DNA of 61,652 bases from Deltaproteobacteria bacterium UBA5756 (GTDB taxonomy: Bacteria; Desulfobacterota; Syntrophorhabdia; Syntrophorhabdales; Syntrophorhabdaceae). The translations under genes and the position numbers were made by a program. This document shows positions 16,759 to 25,579 of the stretch, in pieces. The stretch covers positions 1 through 61,652 of the forward strand of contig DIFE01000134.1 of NCBI GenBank assembly GCA_002418985.1, written 5' to 3'. The first letter of the stretch is position 1; the number at the start of each line of letters is the position of its first letter. Under the pieces are notes generated by a model. It was not told the origin of the DNA. It ran no database searches and saw only the letters and a list, made by a program, of their open reading frames with translations.

Positions 16759-19005
16759 ATGAAAAAATTGAAGTACGTTATCCTTCTCTCTCTAATTCTG
16801 TGCCTCCCTGTCATGACGATGGCCCAGGACGAACGGGTCGCCAAGATTGAAATTACGGGAAATGAACGCATCGACACTGCTTTCATATCCAACAACATCA
16901 AGAGCCGGGAAGGCGACACGTATAATCTCGACAAGATACGCGACGACATGAAGAGCGTTTACAAAACGGGTTTCTTCAGCGACGTCCAGATAGACGTCAA
17001 GGATACGGATAAGGGAAAGGTCATCACCTTTGTCGTTATCGAAAGACCCCCCGTCAAGTCTATCCTCCTGACAGGGAACAAAAAGATAAAAACCGATGAT
17101 CTTACGGACAAACTCAAAATTAAGACCGGTACTGTTCTCAATATCGAAAAAATCAAAGAAAGCATGGACGAGATCAGGAAGCTCTATGCGAGTAAAGGCT
17201 ATTACGCCGCTAAAATATCATACGAAATAGCCTACGGAGAGGCATACGACGCAACGGTAAACATCGTGATAGACGAACCCCAGCAATCCTACGTAAGGAA
17301 AGTGAGCTTTACGGGCAATAAACACTTCAAAGACAGCACGTTGCGGGGGTTCATGAGGACCAAGGAAAAGGGCTGGTTCTCGTGGTTTAGCGGGTCGGGT
17401 ATACTCGATGAGGATGCCCTTATAGAAGACCGCAAGAACCTTGAGGCCTTCTATCATGACAACGGCTATATTAAAGTCCAGGTCGGGGCGCCCGATGTTA
17501 CGCTCTCCAAGGATGGCAAAAGCATTTCCATTGCCATCGCCATAGAGGAAGGCGCCACCCATCGGGTCGGCACCATCGAATTCGCAGGAGATATCATAGT
17601 TCCCAGGGAAGAGTTCCTCCATAAGATAAAGACACAGTCGGGCAAGCTCTTCAGAACCACTCTCTTCTATGAAGATGTGCTCTCCATCACCGACGTTTAC
17701 CAGGACAAGGGTTACGCCTTCGCCGAGGTTTCACCGCTGACCACGATCGATGACACCACCCACATCGTCAACGTCACATTCAATATCACCAAGAACCAGG
17801 AAGTTTACTTCAACCGGATCAACATAATCGGAAATACCAGAACCCGGGACAAGGTAGTGCGGCGCGAACTCAAATTCGCCGAGGGTGACCGTTTTTCGAT
17901 AACCAACATCAAGGAAAGCAAGAAAAAACTTAAGAATACAACATTCTTTAAAGACACGGATTTCAAGATCGTCAAGACCGATGACCCCAAGAAGGTCAAT
18001 ATCGACCTCAACATAGAGGAAAAGCCGACGGGAACCTTCAGCGTAGGCGCCGGCTACAGTACCTCTGAGAAAGTGATCGTCTCCGGGTCCGTGTCGGAAG
18101 AAAACTTCCTCGGAACGGGCAGAAGGCTCACCCTTGAGGCGGCACTGAGCGGTTACACCACGGAATTTCGATTCTCATACCTTGAGCCCTACATTTTCGA
18201 CAAGAACCTTTCTGCGGGATTCAGCGTCTTTAATTTCAAACGGTATATGGACACATACGACTACAAGAGGACAGGTAGCAACTTCTCCCTCATCAAGCCT
18301 CTGACCGATGACATTAAAGCAACTCTGAAATACAGGATCGAGAACGTCGAGGTGACCGACATAGACGTCTCCGCCAGCACTTACATAAAAGAGCAGGAGG
18401 GCACGAGCCTGACAAGCAGTATGATCTACTCGATCGCCAAGAACACCATCGATGACGTATTGAATCCCACCAAGGGGGTCAATACCGCAATCTCCCTGGA
18501 AACGGCAGGCGGCCCCTTCGGCGGCGACAACTATTTCGTGTCCCTGTCCGCATTTTACGGCAGATACATCCCCATCAAGTTCATGGACAGTTCCTTCTTC
18601 CTGAAAGGTACAGCCGGAATGATCCGTGGTTATAGCGGCAGAGACGTGCCTATCACTGAAAAATACTACGTCGGCGGTCTCAATTCGATCCGTGGTTTCC
18701 GCTACGGCGAAGCCGGGCCGATGGACGAGAACGACGAACCTATCGGCGCGAAGAACGAGATGTATTTCAATTTTGAATGGATTTTCCCCATCTACAAACC
18801 AGCGGGCGTCAAAGGCGTCATCTTTACCGATACCGGTGCCGGTTTTGACGATTTCAGCAGCCTGAGAATGCGAACGGCCGCAGGTGTCGGAATACGCTGG
18901 TTCTCACCACTTGGTCCCATCCGTCTGGAACTTGGATTCAACCTCAACCCGAAAGAAGGTGAGAGGAAGAGTCTTTTCGATTTTGCCATCGGCACCCAAT
19001 ATTAG
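16759..19005 (+). CDS. bamA: Outer-membrane protein assembly factor BamA
   Basis: BamA is the core of the machine that inserts beta-barrel proteins into the outer membrane. The 748-residue product has a signal peptide (YVILLSLILCLPVMTMA), five POTRA domains (starts visible at VAKIEITGNERID, VKSILLTGNKKIK, VRKVSFTGNKHFK, VGTIEFAGDIIV and FNRINIIGNTRTRD) and a C-terminal 16-strand barrel containing the conserved loop-6 motif in GGLNSIRGFRYGE. It ends in an aromatic-terminated beta signal (FAIGTQY). The ATG at 16759 gives a good signal peptide; earlier starts would add an unlikely leader. It leads the envelope operon with skp 12 nt downstream. Confidence 0.97.
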   Translation: MKKLKYVILLSLILCLPVMTMAQDERVAKIEITGNERIDTAFISNNIKSREGDTYNLDKIRDDMKSVYKTGFFSDVQIDVKDTDKGKVITFVVIERPPVKSILLTGNKKIKTDDLTDKLKIKTGTVLNIEKIKESMDEIRKLYASKGYYAAKISYEIAYGEAYDATVNIVIDEPQQSYVRKVSFTGNKHFKDSTLRGFMRTKEKGWFSWFSGSGILDEDALIEDRKNLEAFYHDNGYIKVQVGAPDVTLSKDGKSISIAIAIEEGATHRVGTIEFAGDIIVPREEFLHKIKTQSGKLFRTTLFYEDVLSITDVYQDKGYAFAEVSPLTTIDDTTHIVNVTFNITKNQEVYFNRINIIGNTRTRDKVVRRELKFAEGDRFSITNIKESKKKLKNTTFFKDTDFKIVKTDDPKKVNIDLNIEEKPTGTFSVGAGYSTSEKVIVSGSVSEENFLGTGRRLTLEAALSGYTTEFRFSYLEPYIFDKNLSAGFSVFNFKRYMDTYDYKRTGSNFSLIKPLTDDIKATLKYRIENVEVTDIDVSASTYIKEQEGTSLTSSMIYSIAKNTIDDVLNPTKGVNTAISLETAGGPFGGDNYFVSLSAFYGRYIPIKFMDSSFFLKGTAGMIRGYSGRDVPITEKYYVGGLNSIRGFRYGEAGPMDENDEPIGAKNEMYFNFEWIFPIYKPAGVKGVIFTDTGAGFDDFSSLRMRTAAGVGIRWFSPLGPIRLELGFNLNPKEGERKSLFDFAIGTQY

Positions 19006-19017
19006 TAAGGAGGCTTT

Positions 19018-19551
19018 ATGAAACGCTTTATTACGGTCCTTTTTGTCGTAACCATTCTTCTGACACCACTTGCGGCGATGAGCCAGACACTGAACGTCGC
19101 ATACATAGACCTGCAGAAAGTCATGCTTGAATCCGATCAGGGCAAGCAGATACGCGGGATCCTGACCCAGGATGCGGAAAGACTGAAGAAAAACCTTGAC
19201 GGGAAACAGACAGAACTCCAGAGGCTGAAAGATGCCGTTGAAAAACAGGGAGCTACCATAACCCCTGAGGCCAGGGCTGAGAAGGAAAAACAGTACCAGG
19301 CAAAGCTGAAGGATTACCAGAGGCTCTATAACGACTACCAGACCGAACTCCAGCAAAAGGACATGGAATACACCCAGAAGGTCCTCAAGGAAGTGGAGGA
19401 TGTCGTACGCAGCCTCGGTGAAAAGGAAAAATACGCCCTGATACTTGAAAAGAGCCAGGCCGGAATCCTTTATGCCACCCCGGCGATAGACATCACGAAC
19501 AAGGTGATTTCTCTCTTCAACGAAATGGCGAAGAAAAAACCTATTAAGTAA
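19018..19551 (+). CDS. skp: Periplasmic chaperone Skp/OmpH
   Basis: Skp holds unfolded outer-membrane proteins in the periplasm before BamA inserts them. The 177-residue protein has a signal peptide (VVTILLTPLAAMS) and the OmpH start LNVAYIDLQKVMLESDQGK. A long charged coiled coil follows (residues about 40-135, rich in Lys, Glu, Gln), forming the tentacle. SD AAGGAGG precedes ATG. Its placement between bamA and lpxD is the standard order. Confidence 0.93.
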   Translation: MKRFITVLFVVTILLTPLAAMSQTLNVAYIDLQKVMLESDQGKQIRGILTQDAERLKKNLDGKQTELQRLKDAVEKQGATITPEARAEKEKQYQAKLKDYQRLYNDYQTELQQKDMEYTQKVLKEVEDVVRSLGEKEKYALILEKSQAGILYATPAIDITNKVISLFNEMAKKKPIK

Positions 19552-20583
19552 ATGACCACGCTGAGGGATATCGCTGCCGCGATCCAGGGAAATCTGATTG
19601 GTGACGGGGATATCCCGATTCATGGCATCGCAGGGATTCAAACCGCCGCAGAGGGACAGGTCAGCTTCGTTACCCACAGAAGCTACCTCAAGCACGTCCC
19701 CGATTGCAGGGCCTCCGCCCTTATCATCGGCAAAAAGACATCCCTTGACGAGTTCAAGGGAAAGAATGTCGTTGTCGTTGATAATCCGGAACTTGCCTAT
19801 ATCAAGGTAGCCGGAATGTTTGTGGAGGAGGTATCGATGCCTGCCGGCATCGACCCCCTGGCCTTCGTCAGCGCTGAAGCGACGGTGGATGAGAGCGCCT
19901 CTGTCGGGCCCTTCGCCTGCATAGAAAGAAATTCCCGTATAGGCGGGAATGTGACGATCTACCCGTTCTCCTATATCGGTCCCAACGTCGCCATAGGGGA
20001 AGGCAGCGTCATCTATCCCCACGTCACGATCTACCGGGACACAACGATCGGAAAGAATGTCATCATCCATGCAAACACTGTGATCGCCGGCGATGGCTTC
20101 GGGTATACATGGGACGGGAGCAAACATGCCAAGATTCCCCAGCTCGGCTCCGTCATTATAGAGGATGATGTCGAGATCGGGGCGAATACGGCAATCGACC
20201 GGGCGTCGCTTGAAAAAACGCTGATCGGCAAGGGGACAAAAATAGACAACCTCGTTCAGGTAGCGCATAACGTCACGATAGGACAAAACTCCATAATCGT
20301 CTCCCAGGTCGGCATTGCCGGCAGCGCACACATAGGAAACAACGTGGTCCTCGCGGGCCAGGCAGGGGTCAGAGACCATGTCACCGTGGGCGACCAGGTC
20401 ATGGCGGGAGGACAGACAGGCATAACCGGGGACGTGCCCCCGGGCTCACTCATCTGGGGTACCCCGCACATGCCCCACAAGGAATGGATGAAACTTCAGC
20501 TTTACATACGAAAACTCCCTGCCCTTTTCGAGAAAATCAAGGAGATGGAGAAGAAACTGCTGCCGGAGGACAAGGATGATTGA
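19552..20583 (+). CDS. lpxD: UDP-3-O-(3-hydroxyacyl)glucosamine N-acyltransferase LpxD
   Basis: LpxD adds the second hydroxyacyl chain (on N-2) in lipid A synthesis. The 343-residue protein has the N-terminal uridine-binding domain (to about residue 100) and a left-handed beta helix of hexapeptide repeats. It includes the catalytic histidine in VQVAHNVTIGQNS and the motif HANTVIAGDGFGY. ATG follows the skp TAA directly. A C-terminal helix (FEKIKEMEKKLL) matches the family. Secure. Confidence 0.96.
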   Translation: MTTLRDIAAAIQGNLIGDGDIPIHGIAGIQTAAEGQVSFVTHRSYLKHVPDCRASALIIGKKTSLDEFKGKNVVVVDNPELAYIKVAGMFVEEVSMPAGIDPLAFVSAEATVDESASVGPFACIERNSRIGGNVTIYPFSYIGPNVAIGEGSVIYPHVTIYRDTTIGKNVIIHANTVIAGDGFGYTWDGSKHAKIPQLGSVIIEDDVEIGANTAIDRASLEKTLIGKGTKIDNLVQVAHNVTIGQNSIIVSQVGIAGSAHIGNNVVLAGQAGVRDHVTVGDQVMAGGQTGITGDVPPGSLIWGTPHMPHKEWMKLQLYIRKLPALFEKIKEMEKKLLPEDKDD

Positions 20584-21004
20584 CATCAACGAAATACTCA
20601 CGCTTCTGCCACACAAGTACCCCTTTCTCCTGGTTGACAGAGTTCTTGAGTTCGAACCTGCAAAACGGATCATCGCCATAAAGAACGTGACTGTAAATGA
20701 ACCATTTTTTCAGGGCCATTTCCCGGGCAGGCCTATCATGCCGGGCGTCCTCATCCTTGAGGCGATGGCACAGGCCGGCGGCATTCTCGCCTTCAAATCC
20801 TTTCCGGGAATGAAGGGTTCCGTCTTTTTTACCGGCATTGACGGGGCACGGTTCCGTAAACCCGTGACCCCCGGCGACCAGCTTAGATTCGACGTGGAGG
20901 TCGTGAAGCACAGAAGAGAGATATGGGTCTTTGAGGCGAAAGCCTACGTAGAGGACGATGTTGTAGCCGAAGCGCGCATAATGGCCATGCTTAAACAGGA
21001 GTGA
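20576..21004 (+). CDS. fabZ: 3-hydroxyacyl-[ACP] dehydratase FabZ
   Basis: FabZ dehydrates 3-hydroxyacyl-ACP in fatty acid elongation. It competes with LpxA/LpxD for the same hydroxyacyl-ACP pool, which explains its place in the lpx cluster. The 142-residue hot-dog protein has LLPHKYPFLLVDRV and the catalytic segment GHFPGRPIMPGVLILEAMAQ. It overlaps lpxD by 8 nt and is followed closely by lpxA. Secure. Confidence 0.96.
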   Translation: MIDINEILTLLPHKYPFLLVDRVLEFEPAKRIIAIKNVTVNEPFFQGHFPGRPIMPGVLILEAMAQAGGILAFKSFPGMKGSVFFTGIDGARFRKPVTPGDQLRFDVEVVKHRREIWVFEAKAYVEDDVVAEARIMAMLKQE

Positions 21005-21015
21005 GGAGCAAAAAA

Positions 21016-21783
21016 GTGATACATCCAACTGCCATTGTTGACAAGAACGCACAGATTGCGGGTGATGTAGAGATCGGGCCTTACTGCATTATAGAAGGAG
21101 GCGCACAAATCGGGGCCGGAAGCCGCCTCGAGAGCCACGTGGTCGTACAGGGGAATACTGTGCTGGGCACCGGCTGCACGGTGAGCCCCTTCGCGTCTCT
21201 TGGCGGGCCACCCCAGGATATCGGCTACAAGTATGAGCCCACCCGGGTCGTCATGGGCAACAACAACACCATCAAGGAATATGTGACGATAAACAGGGGG
21301 ACCACGAAGGGGGGCGGCGTCACTGAGATCGGCGACAACAATTTTATCATGGCATACGCCCACATCGCTCACGACTGCAAAGTGGGAAACAATATTATCA
21401 TGGCCAACGGGGCAACCCTCGCGGGCCACGTGGAAGTCTCTGATTTCGTTATCTTCAGCGGCCTCTGCGCCGTCCACCAATTCTGCAGGGTCGGCAAATA
21501 CGCCTTCATCAGCGGGCTCACCGGCATCCCCAAGGACGTGCCGCCTTTTGTCATCGCCGCGGGCGACAGGGCAAAACTCTACGGTCTCAACCTCGTCGGC
21601 CTTGAGAGGCGCAATTTCTCCAAGGAAGAAATAACGAAGCTGAAAAAGGCGTACCGGATCCTTTTCAGGTCCGCCCTCCCCCTCAAAACGTCCCTGAAGA
21701 TCATACGGGAAGAGCTCGACGGCGACAACATCGCTTATCTTATGGAGTTCATAGAATCGTCCACGAGGGGAATATGCCGGTAA
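21016..21783 (+). CDS. lpxA: Acyl-ACP:UDP-GlcNAc (or UDP-GlcNAc3N) acyltransferase LpxA
   Basis: LpxA performs the first acyl transfer of lipid A synthesis. The 255-residue product is a hexapeptide-repeat beta helix with the catalytic histidine in AHIAHDCKVGNN and the C-terminal helical domain beginning LVGLERRNFSKEEI. The GTG at 21016 is preferred over GTG-21001: GAGGAG lies 7 nt upstream, and the product starts IHPTAIVDKNAQ, as in other LpxA proteins. Next to it is a GnnA-like oxidoreductase, so the acceptor may be UDP-GlcNAc3N (giving an amide-linked chain) instead of UDP-GlcNAc; that is inference. Confidence 0.95.
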   Translation: MIHPTAIVDKNAQIAGDVEIGPYCIIEGGAQIGAGSRLESHVVVQGNTVLGTGCTVSPFASLGGPPQDIGYKYEPTRVVMGNNNTIKEYVTINRGTTKGGGVTEIGDNNFIMAYAHIAHDCKVGNNIIMANGATLAGHVEVSDFVIFSGLCAVHQFCRVGKYAFISGLTGIPKDVPPFVIAAGDRAKLYGLNLVGLERRNFSKEEITKLKKAYRILFRSALPLKTSLKIIREELDGDNIAYLMEFIESSTRGICR

Positions 21784-22700
21784 ACATAGCCCTTATCGGT
21801 CTCGGTCACATGGGGCGCATCCATCTCGGAAAGCTCTGCTCCTTCGAGGACGTGACCGTCAGCGGCATAGCTGATATCGACCCTGCCCTAGCCGGCGAAT
21901 ATTCGGAAAAGTACACCGTTCCCTCATTTTCAAGCTATTCCGATGCTATCAGTGAGGCGACGTGCGCCGTCATCGCAACCCCCACCGAGTCCCATTACTC
22001 CATAGCCAAGGACTGCCTGGAACGAGGGATTCATGTTTTTCTGGAGAAGCCCATCACGGTCCTGCCCGAAGAGGCGAGGGAACTTGTCGCCATCGCCGCC
22101 GCGAAGGGACTCATCCTCCAGGTGGGCCACCTCGAAAGGCTCAATCCGGCCCTTACCCGGGCGCTTCCGCTCATTAAAAAACCCCTGTTGATAGAAGCTC
22201 GCAGGGTCAGTCCTTTTACGGGTAGATCCACCGATGTCGATGTCGTCCTCGACGTCATGATCCACGATCTCGATCTCGTTCTTTCTCTTGTCGGCGAAGA
22301 CGTAAAGGACCTTTCGGCAGAAGGCATCCCTTTCATGACGGAGCAGACCGACGTTGCCAGCGCCCGGATCGAATTTACCGGCGGGTGCGTGGCGAACGTT
22401 ACGGCAAGCCGGGTTTCGACCTACAGAGAACGGTCACTCACCGTCTATGAACGGGACAGGTATTTCTCGCTGGACCTGATGCAGGGAAAACTGGTAAGCA
22501 TCGTCAGGAACGAAGGGGCACAGCCGGATATCACCGAATACACATCGCCCGGGATGGATCCCGTCAGAGACGAGCTCCTCCAGTTTGTGAGGGCCGCAAG
22601 CGGCCGGGGCACGCCGAGCGTGAGCGGCATCGACGGCCTGAAGGCGCTTGATCTCGCCAACAGGATCCGAAGCTGCATCGCCGACAAACAGGGTGCATAA
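21774..22700 (+). CDS. Gfo/Idh/MocA-family oxidoreductase (GnnA-like)
   Basis: A 308-residue NAD(P)-dependent sugar oxidoreductase. It has the Rossmann motif VNIALIGLGHMGRIHLGKL at the N terminus, the EKP motif in FLEKPITVLPEEA near residue 94, and a C-terminal alpha/beta domain with DVVLDVMIHDLDLVLSL carrying the usual HDLD histidine-aspartate. It overlaps lpxA by 10 nt and is overlapped by lpxB. In Acidithiobacillus ferrooxidans, GnnA, encoded in the lpx cluster, oxidises the 3-OH of UDP-GlcNAc, and GnnB, a transaminase, then makes UDP-GlcNAc3N for lipid A with four amide-linked chains. No transaminase gene is adjacent here, so the GnnA assignment is tentative. Confidence 0.8.
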   Translation: MPVNIALIGLGHMGRIHLGKLCSFEDVTVSGIADIDPALAGEYSEKYTVPSFSSYSDAISEATCAVIATPTESHYSIAKDCLERGIHVFLEKPITVLPEEARELVAIAAAKGLILQVGHLERLNPALTRALPLIKKPLLIEARRVSPFTGRSTDVDVVLDVMIHDLDLVLSLVGEDVKDLSAEGIPFMTEQTDVASARIEFTGGCVANVTASRVSTYRERSLTVYERDRYFSLDLMQGKLVSIVRNEGAQPDITEYTSPGMDPVRDELLQFVRAASGRGTPSVSGIDGLKALDLANRIRSCIADKQGA

Positions 22701-23823
22701 CATCGATAAGAAGGTCTTCATATCCACGGGGGAACTCTCCGGGGAAACGCACGCCTGCCATCTCGTAGAATCGCTTCAAAAGACCGGAAGTTTTCAGATA
22801 TCCGCAATGGGTTCGGAAAGACTGGCGGCCCTGGGCGTAAGGATAGCCCGGGACTATCGTGATATTTCCGTTACGGGCCTCACCGAGGTCATTTCCCATG
22901 CCGGCCACATAAAAAGGGCCTTTGATGCGGTCAAGGCCCATATCCGCACGGAACGCCCCGACCTTGTGGTCCTTGTGGATTTCCCCGGGTTCAACATGAG
23001 GATCGCCCGCTTCGCCAGGTCCCTTGACATACCTGTCATTTATTTCATTCCTCCCCAGGTCTGGGCGTGGAAACGAAACCGTATGGAGAAGATCAGGAAA
23101 TACGTGAACGGGATCATCTGCATCCTTCCCTTCGAAGAAGACCTTTATGCAGCGGCGGGGGTTCCGGCAACATACGTCGGTCACCCTTTTGCCGCCACGG
23201 TTCGGCCTACCCTCGACCGCGCCGTATTTCTTTCAAATATCGGGGCACCGCCGGACAAACCCATCCTGACAATCATGCCGGGGAGCAGGAAGAACGAGAT
23301 TGCGCGGCATATGCCTCCCCTGGTTAAGATTGTCGCCATAATGCGCAGGAGCCTGCCCGACCTCACCGTCCTTCTGCCCCTTGCCGAAAGCATGGACGAC
23401 AGGGTCATCAAGCCTTATCTTCAGGGACTTCCCGGTGTTATCCCGGTGAAGAAGAGCTCCCACAATGCACTTGCATATTGCGACGCGGCAATAGTGGCCT
23501 CAGGCAGCGCAACTCTCGAGGCGGCGCTCCTCAAAGCTCCGACGGCCATCATCTATAGGATATCGTGGTTCTCCTATGCCATTGCGCGTCTTATCGTCCA
23601 TGTCGATTTCATAGGGCTTCCCAATATTATTGCCGGAAAAGAGATATTCCCCGAGTTTATACAGGGTCTTGACACCGAAACCATTGCAAGCAAAGCGCTT
23701 TCTATGATAGATAAAGGAAGGTGGGATGTTGCAGGCGAATTGGGGTCGATCGTTGACAAGCTGAAGAGACAGGATTCCTACCGGTTGGCCGCCGACACGA
23801 TAATTAACTTCCTCGAGAAATGA
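22693..23823 (+). CDS. lpxB: Lipid-A-disaccharide synthase LpxB
   Basis: LpxB joins lipid X and UDP-diacylglucosamine to form the lipid A disaccharide. The 376-residue product starts at GTG-22693, overlapping the previous stop; it gives KKVFISTGELSGETHACHL, the family N terminus. Later motifs include VVLVDFPGFNMRIARFA, YFIPPQVWAWKRNR, and the nucleotide-binding LTIMPGSRKNEIARHMPP. A longer TTG start at 22648 lies within the previous gene and is unlikely. No lpxH or lpxI (the intervening pyrophosphatase) is in the window. Confidence 0.96.
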   Translation: MHNIDKKVFISTGELSGETHACHLVESLQKTGSFQISAMGSERLAALGVRIARDYRDISVTGLTEVISHAGHIKRAFDAVKAHIRTERPDLVVLVDFPGFNMRIARFARSLDIPVIYFIPPQVWAWKRNRMEKIRKYVNGIICILPFEEDLYAAAGVPATYVGHPFAATVRPTLDRAVFLSNIGAPPDKPILTIMPGSRKNEIARHMPPLVKIVAIMRRSLPDLTVLLPLAESMDDRVIKPYLQGLPGVIPVKKSSHNALAYCDAAIVASGSATLEAALLKAPTAIIYRISWFSYAIARLIVHVDFIGLPNIIAGKEIFPEFIQGLDTETIASKALSMIDKGRWDVAGELGSIVDKLKRQDSYRLAADTIINFLEK

Positions 23824-23824
23824 T

Positions 23825-25579
23825 ATGAACCTCTACCTGAGACTTCTTAGATTCGCACATCCTTACAAGACAAAACTGATTTTTGCGATGATCTTCATGG
23901 CGCTGTGTTCCGGCGCCCAGAGCCTGAGCGCCTACCTCGTCAAGCCCGTTCTCGACTCCATCTTTTTCCAGAAAGACATGACCAAGCTCTATATCATGCC
24001 CGCGGCTGTCATCGTTCTTTTCCTGATAAAAGGCACCTTCGAGTATCTCCAGGGCTATTACATGGGCTATGTGGGGCAAAGGGTCGTTACAGATATCAGG
24101 AACCTTGTCTTTTATAATATGCAGAAACAGCCCCTTTCCTTCTTCGACAAGACACCGACAGGCTCGAATATCTCCCGGATCGTGAACGATGTCTCCCTCG
24201 TCCAGAACACCGTCTCCGATTCTGTCGCCGCAGTTCTGAAGGACGCCTTCACCATCATCGGACTCGTCATCGTCGCCTTTCGGATGGAATGGAAACTGAC
24301 GCTTATAGCTTTCCTTATCCTGCCGTTTTCCATCTACCCCATCGTGGCTTTCGGCAAGAAGCTCAGAAAGATCGGGCTCAATATCCAGCAATATCTGGCG
24401 CGCCTTACCAGCTTCCTCCATGAAACCATAACGGGTCAGAGAATCGTCAAGGCATTCTCCATGGAGGAGTACGAGAACAAGAGGTTCACCCAGGAAAACG
24501 AGACTCTCTTTCGCATCGTTATGAAACGGACGAAGATCCGTGCACTATCCCATCCCGTGATGGAGGTAATAGGCGGGGTCGCCGTCGGTGTCGTGATCTG
24601 GTACGGCGGCAGGGAGGTCATACTGGGAAACTCAACGCCAGGTACCTTCTTCGCCTTCATGGCCTCGCTCATCATGCTCTATGAGCCGATCAAAAAACTC
24701 AACAAGGAAAACCACAACGTCCAGCAGGGCCTGGCGGCGAGCCAGCGGGTCTTCGAAATCATAGACAGGCAGCCCGAGGTTCTCGAAAAACCTGATGCCG
24801 CGGAGCTTGGCAAAGTGGAAGGGGTCATAGAGTTCGACAACGTCTCCTTCCGTTATGACGAAAAGATGGTTCTTAACAACATAAACCTCACGATCGCAAA
24901 AAATGAAGTCATCGCTGTTGTCGGAAAAAGCGGCGTGGGAAAAACAACACTCGTGAACCTTATCCCCAGGTTCTATGATATAAGTCAGGGTCTCATCAGG
25001 GTCGACGGCATCGATGTACGCGACGTCACTCTCAATTCCTTAAGAACGAACATCGCCCTGGTAACGCAGGATGTCATTCTCTTCAACGATACAATACGGA
25101 GCAACATCGCCTACGGCGTTGAGCCCGATGAAGAACAACTCTTCCATGCATCAAGGATGGCCTTCGCCCACGATTTCATACTGAAGCTTCCCAAGGGGTA
25201 CGATACGATCGCCGGCGAGAAGGGGATCAGGCTTTCAGGGGGCCAGAAACAGCGCATCGCCATTGCCCGTGCCCTCTATAAGAATGCGCCCATCCTCATT
25301 CTCGACGAGGCGACAAGCTCCCTCGACGCCCAATCGGAGATTGAGGTCCAGAAAGCCCTTGAAAACCTCATGAAAGGGAGAACAACGATCATCATAGCTC
25401 ACAGGCTCTCTACGATCATCAATGCACATCGCATCATTGTCATCGATAAAGGCATGATCGTCCAGGAAGGCACTCACGGGTCTCTTATCGAGCAGGAAGG
25501 GCCCTACAGAAAACTCTACGAGTTACAGTTCAGGGAAGGGGCCCGTAAAAAGGTCATTCCCATAGGGAAGAAACGCTGA
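23825..25579 (+). CDS. msbA: Lipid A export ABC transporter MsbA
   Basis: MsbA flips lipid A core across the inner membrane. The 584-residue half-transporter has six N-terminal membrane helices (to about residue 320) and an ABC ATPase. The ATPase shows Walker A VVGKSGVGKTTLVNL, Q-loop VTQDVILFND, signature RLSGGQKQRIAIARA, Walker B ILILDEATSSLD, and the H-loop histidine in IIIAHRLSTI. Placement between lpxB and waaA fits MsbA better than a general multidrug exporter. It overlaps the next gene by TGATG. Confidence 0.94.
   Translation: MNLYLRLLRFAHPYKTKLIFAMIFMALCSGAQSLSAYLVKPVLDSIFFQKDMTKLYIMPAAVIVLFLIKGTFEYLQGYYMGYVGQRVVTDIRNLVFYNMQKQPLSFFDKTPTGSNISRIVNDVSLVQNTVSDSVAAVLKDAFTIIGLVIVAFRMEWKLTLIAFLILPFSIYPIVAFGKKLRKIGLNIQQYLARLTSFLHETITGQRIVKAFSMEEYENKRFTQENETLFRIVMKRTKIRALSHPVMEVIGGVAVGVVIWYGGREVILGNSTPGTFFAFMASLIMLYEPIKKLNKENHNVQQGLAASQRVFEIIDRQPEVLEKPDAAELGKVEGVIEFDNVSFRYDEKMVLNNINLTIAKNEVIAVVGKSGVGKTTLVNLIPRFYDISQGLIRVDGIDVRDVTLNSLRTNIALVTQDVILFNDTIRSNIAYGVEPDEEQLFHASRMAFAHDFILKLPKGYDTIAGEKGIRLSGGQKQRIAIARALYKNAPILILDEATSSLDAQSEIEVQKALENLMKGRTTIIIAHRLSTIINAHRIIVIDKGMIVQEGTHGSLIEQEGPYRKLYELQFREGARKKVIPIGKKR

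Noticed and set aside
18904..20379. 491-codon frame on the minus strand opposite bamA, skp and lpxD
   Set aside because: Crosses three real genes on the other strand and shows no family features.
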